A stretch of DNA of 58,468 nt from positions 1 through 58,468 of IMG/VR virus record IMGVR_UViG_3300020228_000001. One strand, 5' to 3'. Positions within the stretch are counted from its first letter, which is position 1; every line of letters starts with the position of its first letter. This document shows, piece by piece, positions 40,107 through 46,338 of the stretch. The translations under genes and the position numbers were made by a program. The notes beneath the pieces are model-generated. The model did no database searches and was not told the DNA's origin. It was given only the letters and a program-made list of their open reading frames with translations. The stretch comes from a virus.

Positions 40107-41309
40107 TTATCCCTCCAGTAATTTTACGCGAGCCTTCAGGGCTTCATTTTCTGCTATAAGCTGCTGGACTGCAACGGTCAAGATCGAGACCATTCCGCCA
40201 ATATCTCGCCCAATCCTCTCTTTTCCGTTTTTAACTCGGTGCGGAAATTGTGCGAATTTGGGGAGCGTTGAGTGGTCGATTTTCTTATCGTGCGTATGTG
40301 AAATTTTTTTGATTTCCGCGAGAGCGTCCCCCGTAAATGCGGGGGTATCGTCCACATACGCGGAGGCAGTCACGGTGCCGCCAAAATGGGCATTTCCTTG
40401 CCCCGAAAATGATATGCTACGGGCTCCATTGTAAGCATCGGGTGAAAAATAGATTTTACCCCACTCGATAAATTCCAGGGCGTTGTTAGCGCGGTCAAAA
40501 AATATTCTATGGTATGCATCAGCCGATGATATTGAACCGTTGTCCGCGAAAAATATTGTACCGTTCTCGGGTATGTGCAGGTGCGCGGTAGGTCCAGTGA
40601 TCCCTCCGGCGCCGATATTTCCGGCAACCGCCAGATTGTTATCTCCAGGGTCCGCGACCCCCCCGATATTTACGCCACCATTGACGCACAATTTTGCCAA
40701 CGGCGCGGTTGAGCCGCCGATATCAATATTGCCTAGACTACCAACAGCCCTCAGGATCAAATTTCCTTTGCCGTTACCAATTGAGAGGCTCCGATACCGG
40801 GTTACGCCACCATTATATCCTCGGTAGTTCAGCCATAGGTCAAGATCGTCGCTGTCGACCCCAAAACAGCCGTTAACGGTGTTTCCGGTGACGAACACGC
40901 AGTCTGCGCCCGACTCGTTCCCAAATAGTGCTGCTATTGTGGTCTCGTCGTAAATATATCCGGTGTTTTTCTTCACCACCAGTCTAGCCACGAGTTTAGT
41001 AGGCGCCCCGATGCCTACATCGCCGTGTTGGTTTGGCCGCAGTTGTCCAAATCCATACGGGACTGCGGGTGCTGCGGCGTTGGTCGTCATCGCCGGACTT
41101 GTGATAGTCTCGTTCGTCAGGACGAAGACCCCGCATCCGTTGATCGAGAGTCGGGTGTTCCCAGAAACGAGCGCAACTGCGGCGATTATGAAGAACTTTA
41201 CCGCGCCGCCCTGAGTAATCTTGGCGAGCTGGTTAGCCCAATATTTCGCGGTAAGATCTCCGGCGACTTGTATTGTGTTGGCATCGTAGTATGTCCAGGT
41301 TTCTGCCAT
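40107..41309 (-). CDS. Tail spike/fibre protein with trimerisation C-terminus
   Basis: 400 residues from the ATG at 41309 (MAETWTYYDANTIQVAGDLT), overlapping the stop upstream (TGATG). N-terminal attachment, a central beta region (GNIDIGGSTAPLAKL, LAVAGNIGAGGITG), then ALAEIKKISHTHDKKIDHST and a terminal coiled coil QQLIAENEALKARVKLLE, as seen in tail fibres with a chaperone end. Likely receptor-binding; SGQGNAHFGGTV precedes the chaperone region. Confidence 0.65.
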   Translation of the reverse strand: MAETWTYYDANTIQVAGDLTAKYWANQLAKITQGGAVKFFIIAAVALVSGNTRLSINGCGVFVLTNETITSPAMTTNAAAPAVPYGFGQLRPNQHGDVGIGAPTKLVARLVVKKNTGYIYDETTIAALFGNESGADCVFVTGNTVNGCFGVDSDDLDLWLNYRGYNGGVTRYRSLSIGNGKGNLILRAVGSLGNIDIGGSTAPLAKLCVNGGVNIGGVADPGDNNLAVAGNIGAGGITGPTAHLHIPENGTIFFADNGSISSADAYHRIFFDRANNALEFIEWGKIYFSPDAYNGARSISFSGQGNAHFGGTVTASAYVDDTPAFTGDALAEIKKISHTHDKKIDHSTLPKFAQFPHRVKNGKERIGRDIGGMVSILTVAVQQLIAENEALKARVKLLEG

Positions 41310-42481
41310 CAACAATCCTCCCAGCCAGCGGCGGCGATATTGCAGCACGCCGCGCCACCATGTGTCAGGCTGCCAGTCACTTCGACATCTCCATCCAGAA
41401 CGATCGTTCCGTCTGATTTTATCTCGCAGCTACTGTCCGCAATCGCGTTCCGCAGCCAGCAATTGCCGTCAATCCCTAGAAAGATCTCTGCCTTTGCCGT
41501 ATTGCCTGTCGTGTCGGTTGATGCCCGCACCCGCGCGGAACCATCCTTATAAATCCGCACAAGCGCCATTTTCTGCAAATTAATGAGTTCTGCCGCGATC
41601 TCTCCATGTTCATCTGAGGTAGGGTCGGCATGACCATATACCTTCATACGATTTCCGATGATGTCCTCTGTGCCCTCTGTATAGGTGTCGCCATGGACAT
41701 CTATCGACCCATACGGGTCGTGGTGGATATGCCCAAGATACGTATTGTCTAGCCCATTTTCTTCCAGGATGGACCCCTGGATTCGCCATGTCCCGTCCGC
41801 GTCGAAATACCAGTACGCCAGACTCATGTGCTGGAACTTGAAGCGGTTTTGCTTATCGTGCTCGGTCGGGCTCTTGTATGAAAAGTTTTTGAAGCACGTG
41901 CCGTATATGAGGTTGTCCAGGCCGTCACAAATTCCACAGCTCGGCATGGCATTCCCGAGCGGGCAGTCATATATAACAACGCTGTCAAGCGTCTTGGGCC
42001 ACCACTTACGGCAGTCTGGATTTTTTGGCTCAGGGAAAATTATATAATTACCATCTGCGTTCTTGCTTGGCTCCTCCCATGGGCAAAGCTTCTCGACGTA
42101 TTCCTGCTGCTGGTCGTCTGCCTGGGACCTGCAGACGGGCTCCTGCTCGACTGAGGTGCAGGTGCCCAGGACCAAGGCTTCTCTCTCTGCCAGCCAATAG
42201 ACATATATCATATCTCCTATTCTGGCGTGCCATGGATGGCCTTGGAAGCGGCCATGTTCTCTCTGCAGGCTGTTGAGCTTGACATACTCGATGGTGAGGG
42301 CCTTGTCAGAGATCCGGGGCCGGTCTATGAGCTGAACGTCAACCGTGTTGAAGTCCTTATCTGCCGGATAAGGCTGGACATGGGGCCGGACGTTGATGAC
42401 CTCGCATCGGTCTACCTGGCCTTTTCTAGAATCCTCTCTCCGGGAGGAGTCTATATTCCTATCTCGGACATTGGAAACCAT
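41309..42481 (-). CDS. Baseplate spike-like protein (gpV-like)
   Basis: 390 residues. N-terminal OB-like domain (VDVQLIDRPRISDKALTIEY, then GDMIYVYWLAEREALVLGT), a Cys-rich central domain (CRKWWPKTL, CGICDGL) and a repeated beta tip (DGTWRIQGSILEENG, DGSARVRASTDTTG, DGNCWLRNAIADSS, DGTIVLDGDVEV). The end-on beta repeats with D-G starts are typical of baseplate spikes. Encoded between hub and fibre. Confidence 0.65.
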   Translation of the reverse strand: MVSNVRDRNIDSSRREDSRKGQVDRCEVINVRPHVQPYPADKDFNTVDVQLIDRPRISDKALTIEYVKLNSLQREHGRFQGHPWHARIGDMIYVYWLAEREALVLGTCTSVEQEPVCRSQADDQQQEYVEKLCPWEEPSKNADGNYIIFPEPKNPDCRKWWPKTLDSVVIYDCPLGNAMPSCGICDGLDNLIYGTCFKNFSYKSPTEHDKQNRFKFQHMSLAYWYFDADGTWRIQGSILEENGLDNTYLGHIHHDPYGSIDVHGDTYTEGTEDIIGNRMKVYGHADPTSDEHGEIAAELINLQKMALVRIYKDGSARVRASTDTTGNTAKAEIFLGIDGNCWLRNAIADSSCEIKSDGTIVLDGDVEVTGSLTHGGAACCNIAAAGWEDC

Positions 42482-42484
42482 GGC

Positions 42485-42772
42485 TCAGATCCCCGTGTAT
42501 TCCGGCCAGCCGTATTTTTTCAGGTTAGCATTGTTTTGCGCTACAGTCTCCGCAAAATCGATATGAGGGAAAGCCTCATAATAGCCGTTGGGCAGCTCCG
42601 CCCTGGCGTTGAGCTTGGTGGAAAACTTGCCGTCTTTTGTGGCCGGATTGTAGAGGAGCGTGATAGATCGATCCGCCTTCAGCCTGCGGTAATTGATGGT
42701 GCGGTCTTTCGCCTCGGCTGACAGCATCGCTTCAATGTACCTCTCTTCTGAGAGCAGTGCTGTGGTGATCAT
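42485..42772 (-). CDS. Small baseplate-region protein (95 aa)
   Basis: Helical/beta mix (ERYIEAMLSAEAKDRTINYR, then LLYNPATKDGKFSTKL). Coupled by ATGA-type overlap to the hub gene. By position a baseplate component; no family recognised. Confidence 0.5.
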   Translation of the reverse strand: MITTALLSEERYIEAMLSAEAKDRTINYRRLKADRSITLLYNPATKDGKFSTKLNARAELPNGYYEAFPHIDFAETVAQNNANLKKYGWPEYTGI

Positions 42773-43998
42773 ACGAGGAAAACTCCCGGATACTTCTGCA
42801 CCACAGAATCATCCTGATCTATGGCATTCCTGTAGTTGGAGTAGAAATTCATGATATCCTGGTCGCCTGATGGCTTGTTAACGCCCAGGAAGTTGGTAGT
42901 CACATCAAGCGAGCTGACGAACCCGCCCTCCGCCGAGATATCGACTACCCGGCGCGTTACCAGGCCCATTACGGCGCCCATCTCGGCCTCTTCTACGCCA
43001 TCGCACTTGACGGGGGGCATCTGTCCGTTCCATGGCCGATAAGCTACCTTGCTGAGCAGGCCGGGGGCTTTGCCAACTACCTTGACCGTTGGCACGTCTT
43101 TGTATTGGCGATACCACTCCAGGAGCTTGTCTGCGACTTCCTGGCATTTCGCCTGGTCTGCGTTAGGCAGCACGACGGGCGGAGCTTTGAGCAGGCCGTA
43201 AGACTGGATCTCCCAATCATTGTCGGGCTCTGCGAAGGCATGAATCAGGTTGTGGGTCTTGCCCTCCCACAGATCCTCGGGTGCACCCCCATAGACATCG
43301 ACGTGATTGCAGTAGCCCACCATATTGGTGGCGTTGCTGCCTCTCAGGATTGAGCCGGTCAGGTTGGAGAAGCCGCGCAGGTTCGTAGCCGGGCAGAACC
43401 AGAACTCATCGTTTTCATCAAAGAAATAGATGGACTCCGCCCAGCAGGAAACGGTGTATAGGGCCGTGTCGAAGTCTATTCCCTTGTCAAGCGTCGGGTT
43501 GACATCATCTGTGGTGTTCTTGGATGGCATGATGTGCCGGACGCCAGTATAGCTGAAATCGTCTAGCAGATCGTTGACAATCGTGGTTATGGGCGTCCCT
43601 GTTGCCCAGATCCTGGGGTTGATCCTGGCCGTCATCCCACCCTCTGAGCAAGACCCCTCGATCTTTAGGAAAAGCTCGTCGCACTCACATTTTTGAATTT
43701 CGCCACTGCACACGTTGATGGTTTTGGTTGATGTCGAATCGCACCCCAATTTGCTGACGCGGACCTGTAAAGATACTCGCTTTTTTGGAGCTGTCTTGAA
43801 ATTGCCCAATTCTTCCTCGGTGATCTCCTCAATACTTTTTGGTGCAAAGCTCCCAAAGAATTGCCCGCTTGGATTGCACAAAACAATATCATACTTGCCA
43901 GGATCTTTGCTGCTATTGCCCGTCTGTTCCATGTGGCAAGTGAGGAAATATCGAGACACATCAGTGCCATCTAGTATTAATATTGGAGTAATATGCAT
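42769..43998 (-). CDS. Baseplate hub protein (gpD/gp27-like)
   Basis: 409 residues. N-terminal beta domain (PILILDGTDVSRYFLTCHME), a long central domain with Cys/Trp clusters and DTALYTVSCWAESIYFFDEN, and a C-terminal beta barrel (VVDISAEGGFVSSLDVTTNF). Layout and position right before the spike match phage late-control gpD/hub proteins. A GGAG sits eight bases before the ATG at 43998. Confidence 0.65.
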   Translation of the reverse strand: MHITPILILDGTDVSRYFLTCHMEQTGNSSKDPGKYDIVLCNPSGQFFGSFAPKSIEEITEEELGNFKTAPKKRVSLQVRVSKLGCDSTSTKTINVCSGEIQKCECDELFLKIEGSCSEGGMTARINPRIWATGTPITTIVNDLLDDFSYTGVRHIMPSKNTTDDVNPTLDKGIDFDTALYTVSCWAESIYFFDENDEFWFCPATNLRGFSNLTGSILRGSNATNMVGYCNHVDVYGGAPEDLWEGKTHNLIHAFAEPDNDWEIQSYGLLKAPPVVLPNADQAKCQEVADKLLEWYRQYKDVPTVKVVGKAPGLLSKVAYRPWNGQMPPVKCDGVEEAEMGAVMGLVTRRVVDISAEGGFVSSLDVTTNFLGVNKPSGDQDIMNFYSNYRNAIDQDDSVVQKYPGVFLV

Positions 43999-44011
43999 AA
44001 TAGCTCCTTGC

Positions 44012-44040
44012 TTGTGAAAAAATAAGAAAAAAATTAAAAT
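44012..44040 (-). terminator. T-rich terminator of the array transcript
   Basis: On the minus strand this is ATTTTAATTTTTTTCTTATT followed by more T residues, directly after the pentanucleotide array. T-rich tracts without a stem are the typical archaeal terminator. The next GGAG and ATG belong to the hub gene. Confidence 0.6.
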
Positions 44041-44053
44041 TGATTATTTGTCC

Positions 44054-44247
44054 ATACCACACTTTACAGGACCAAACCAGACATCACATCGCCGCACTTC
44101 ATCGCACCTTGCCTGACAATACTTCACCCCACATTACCAAACCATATCGTAGATTCCGCTCTCTTTCGGGAGCGGGATAACCATACTTTACCTTGCTTCA
44201 CCAGACTTTGCCTGACCAGACCGCGCCTCACCGAACCTCACCGGACC
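44054..44247 (-). ncRNA. Pentanucleotide-periodic array RNA (14 + 18 units around a hairpin)
   Basis: Transcribed (minus) strand. The first block, 44247 to 44178, is 14 consecutive 5-nt units of the form (G/A)G(T/C)NN, e.g. GGTCC GGTGA GGTTC. A hairpin follows. The second block, 44143 to 44054, is 18 units mostly of NG(T/C)NN, e.g. GGTTT GGTAA TGTGG, with one unit (GATGA) off at position 2. Units are not identical: G at position 2 and T/C at position 3 stay constant while positions 4-5 vary. A period of five is incompatible with simple codon repetition, and the region has stops. It begins within two bases of the stop codon of the nuclease gene and ends in a T-rich terminator. Confidence 0.75.
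44154..44177 (-). ncRNA. Hairpin with GAAA tetraloop between the two array blocks
   Basis: Minus strand TCCCGCTCCCGAAAGAGAGC then GGAA: stem CCGCTC/GAGCGG, one C·A mismatch, then C-G closing a GAAA loop. The 5-nt phase shifts by one base across it, so it separates two independent blocks. Confidence 0.65.
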
Positions 44248-44249
44248 GC

Positions 44250-44546
44250 TCACTTGAGCAGGATTTCGGTCAGTCTTGTCGAAAGCCTTTCGGGATCGTT
44301 GATCAGTTCATGTGATAGCCGGTAGACTTTCCAACCTTCCAATTTCAGGCATTTGGTCCTAAACCAATCTCTTTTTCTGGATTTGCTTGAATCATGACAA
44401 GGACCGTCCGCTTCAAGGACAATGTTCGGACTTAGTACAAAGTCCAACACAAAGCCGCTTGTTGTCGGATATTGTTCAACGAATTCAATTCCTTTGGATT
44501 TTAGCAAATCGAAAACGATCTGCTCTAAGTCGGTTCGCTCGTACAA
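44250..44546 (-). CDS. Vsr/DUF559-like endonuclease
   Basis: 98 residues. GFVLDFVLSPNIVLEADGPC-H (31-51) then DWFRTKCLKLEGWKVYRLSH is the conserved pattern of the Vsr/DUF559 branch of the PD-(D/E)XK fold: D35, E45-x-D47-G and H51, with the G-W-x-V-x-R strand. Start overlaps the RAMP-like gene by 22 bp, so they are translated together. It likely cleaves nucleic acid, guided or helped by the partner protein; substrate unknown. Confidence 0.7.
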   Translation of the reverse strand: MYERTDLEQIVFDLLKSKGIEFVEQYPTTSGFVLDFVLSPNIVLEADGPCHDSSKSRKRDWFRTKCLKLEGWKVYRLSHELINDPERLSTRLTEILLK

Positions 44547-45127
44547 GGCGAAACCTCTTCGATCCTACTAACGGTGAACTGCCCGAAGAGCGGCCTGAAA
44601 TCACCGATACCGCCGCGCTTGCCCGCATTTTCGAGGATGCTCTGAATAATCTCTGGGCCCTCGTTTGCCGGATTCAGGAAGACGGGATCAACCACCCGGA
44701 TTCTGAAGATGCAAGACCACTTGTCGAACCTTGGCCGGTTCGCTATTACTCGCGCCTTTCCGATTACTACCGGACGGCTGTCTATTGTCCATTTCTCATA
44801 GATTAGCTTTGGATCATCTGGTTCGATTTCCAAGCCGGAATATACCAACTTCTTGAAAGTGGCTTTGCCTTTGCCACCCACCTTCTTGTCTGCTGCGCCC
44901 GTTCTGATTGTGTCCAGTAGCACCAGACTCGGCAGAACGATTTCGCCCCTTTCGTTCTTGTAAAGTCCTGATTCTGCCTGAATGTCTGAAGGCGGATGAG
45001 ATACGCCCTTCTGCCTCCATTCTTCGGAGACACGCATCGATTCTACGGGATTGTGCATCAGTAGTGGCTTTTTCCCAGTTATCTCGATCTCAAACACTTT
45101 TTCGATAGGCTCTAGTTCTATCTTCAC
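44525..45127 (-). CDS. RAMP/Cas7-reminiscent protein (200 aa)
   Basis: Start GTG at 45127 with GGTGAG three bases before; the frame is open 14 codons above but runs into the TATA box. N-terminal FEIEITGKKPLLMHN (12-26) is the first strand and P-L-x-M-H-N motif of a viral conserved family. The middle has IVLPSLVLLDTIRTGAADK and RPRFDKWSCIFRIRV. The C-terminal Gly-rich loop GKRGGIGDFRPLFGQF (169-184) recalls RAMP G-loops. Together with the nuclease and the array this suggests an RNA-binding filament protein. Fold assignment is inference. Confidence 0.5.
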   Translation of the reverse strand: MKIELEPIEKVFEIEITGKKPLLMHNPVESMRVSEEWRQKGVSHPPSDIQAESGLYKNERGEIVLPSLVLLDTIRTGAADKKVGGKGKATFKKLVYSGLEIEPDDPKLIYEKWTIDSRPVVIGKARVIANRPRFDKWSCIFRIRVVDPVFLNPANEGPEIIQSILENAGKRGGIGDFRPLFGQFTVSRIEEVSPCTSEPT

Positions 45128-45154
45128 AAACTCACCGAAAGCTAATACTACGCA

Positions 45155-45166
45155 CCAGTATATAAG
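45155..45166 (-). promoter_or_regulatory. Cassette promoter (TATA) with TGCGT operator
   Basis: Minus strand CTTATATACTGG followed by TGCGTAGTATTAGC. The TATA is about 30 bp before the GTG at 45127. It closely matches the early promoter at 34.2 kb (TTATATACT, TGCGT-x-GTA, TTAGC), including the operator half-site. Confidence 0.65.
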
Positions 45167-45200
45167 CATACTGATCTAATAGCATCATTGAACGGTTAGC

Positions 45201-45209
45201 TATTTAAAC
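45201..45209 (+). promoter_or_regulatory. TATA box for the divergent RHH gene
   Basis: TATTTAAAC centred about 25 bp before the ATG at 45230, spacing of a leaderless archaeal transcript. The two cassette promoters are back to back. Confidence 0.6.
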
Positions 45210-45229
45210 TGAGGTGCTAAGTAGGACTT

Positions 45230-45385
45230 ATGGCGCGAACCACGTTAACTCTTTCCGACCCAATAATGCACACGCTGCGATCCCATGCCGCTAAGAGTAA
45301 GAACAGCTCCAAGGCGCAAAGCGAAGTTGTTGAGGACGCTTTGAAGGAATATTTCGAGAAGTACAAGATCACAATCGAGAGCTGA
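45230..45385 (+). CDS. RHH regulator (51 aa) of the array cassette
   Basis: MARTTLTLSDPIMHTLRSHA then SKAQSEVVEDALKEYFEKYK: strand TTLTLSD, helix, turn, helix of ribbon-helix-helix repressors. It is the only plus-strand gene here and diverges from the RAMP-like/nuclease/array operon; its stop lies one base before the end of the minus gene at 45387. Likely autoregulator and repressor of the cassette. Confidence 0.65.
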   Translation: MARTTLTLSDPIMHTLRSHAAKSKNSSKAQSEVVEDALKEYFEKYKITIES

Positions 45386-45386
45386 T

Positions 45387-45860
45387 CTAATCTCCAGAAT
45401 TCGCTTCCAGCAAACTTATTTCTACGCTGTGATACCAGTCCTTAGCGCCCTTGGTCTGCACAATCTCCTTTTTCTGGACGTATGTGCAGAGCCCTTCTGG
45501 GAAGAGTGCAGAGTAGAATTTCTTAGGCCCGGCCAGCAGCCCCTTGATAGACTTCAGGTTATCGCTTATGTCTCCATCCGTCCCCTTCAAGCTGTTATAT
45601 TTCACCAGGATGCTCCACAGGCCGTCTGGGATGGTGCATTGCGTGAGCGGCTTCTGGCCCACAGTCTTGTGGATGACTATCTCGAACTCCTGGCTGTACC
45701 GGATCTCCAGCGGATTGGGCTGCGAGATGTCTGGATCGTTCATATCCCGGACCCCCAGCTCGATGCCGTGAATCTTGACATGGAAAGCGGAATCGACAAG
45801 CGAGATAGTGGCGGCCATCTTCTCGCTGCCGAGGCTTCGTAGGATATCTGAAACCGACAT
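45387..45860 (-). CDS. Tail/baseplate component (157 aa)
   Basis: Beta-rich (VDSAFHVKIHGIELGVRDMN, then FEIVIHKTVGQKPLTQCTIP) with a helical end. Located between tape measure and baseplate hub, where tail-tip/LysM-type proteins are often found. GGAG seven bases before the ATG. Family not recognised. Confidence 0.55.
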   Translation of the reverse strand: MSVSDILRSLGSEKMAATISLVDSAFHVKIHGIELGVRDMNDPDISQPNPLEIRYSQEFEIVIHKTVGQKPLTQCTIPDGLWSILVKYNSLKGTDGDISDNLKSIKGLLAGPKKFYSALFPEGLCTYVQKKEIVQTKGAKDWYHSVEISLLEANSGD

Positions 45861-45909
45861 AAGAAACTCCTGGAAAAGATTTTAAGCTAGAAATGATAGA
45901 TGGTTGAGC

Positions 45910-46320
45910 ATGCTACGAAAGATCTTGATTGTGCTATGCCTGCTTACGTGCCTGGGCGGGCTCTGTCTTGCCGCAGATACGAACAACAGCACAGACTTGA
46001 ATCATGCTTCCGCATTGAAGGCGTATGATCAGGGCCTGGCCTATGACAGTCTCGGACAGATAGCGAATGCGACGGGTGCCTATCGCCACGCGGTTGGACT
46101 AGATCCTAAGTTTGCTGAAGCTTGGTATAGTCTGGGACTGACCTTATATGCTGTTTCTGGCAAGTTCAACACTTACGACGAAGCCATCGGGTGTTTTGGG
46201 AAGGCCGTGGCGCTAAATTCGAGTTTAGATGTCTGGGATATCGGAAACCGAGACGATCCTCCCATGACTGTCAATTCTAAAGAGGATTGGGAAAATTACA
46301 AATTGCTTCATGCGCTCTGA
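45910..46320 (+). CDS. Secreted TPR protein (136 aa)
   Basis: Signal peptide MLRKILIVLCLLTCLGGLCL-AAD, then three TPR-like helical pairs: ALKAYDQGLAYDSLGQIANA, AYRHAVGLDPKFAEAWYSLG and AIGCFGKAVALNSSLDVWDI. TPR proteins of this style with an exported N-terminus are common in methanogens such as Methanothrix. Plus strand inside the late minus-strand operon, so a moron-like insertion. May act on the host envelope. Confidence 0.7.
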   Translation: MLRKILIVLCLLTCLGGLCLAADTNNSTDLNHASALKAYDQGLAYDSLGQIANATGAYRHAVGLDPKFAEAWYSLGLTLYAVSGKFNTYDEAIGCFGKAVALNSSLDVWDIGNRDDPPMTVNSKEDWENYKLLHAL

Positions 46321-46321
46321 G

Positions 46322-46338
46322 GAGGGGTTTATCCCCTC
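46322..46338. terminator. Hairpin between convergent TPR and tape-measure gene ends
   Basis: GAGGGG-TTTAT-CCCCTC, a 6-bp GC stem with a 5-base loop overlapping the TMP stop codon and just after the TPR stop. Could stop transcription from both sides. Confidence 0.45.

Noticed and set aside
44054-44247. CRISPR array
   Set aside because: Units are 5 nt with no repeat-spacer alternation and no Cas1/Cas2; period and base rule differ from any CRISPR.
44525-45127. A definite Cas protein
   Set aside because: Only the Gly-rich loop and overall size recall RAMPs; there is no crRNA-processing partner or Cas neighbour, so no cas name was given.
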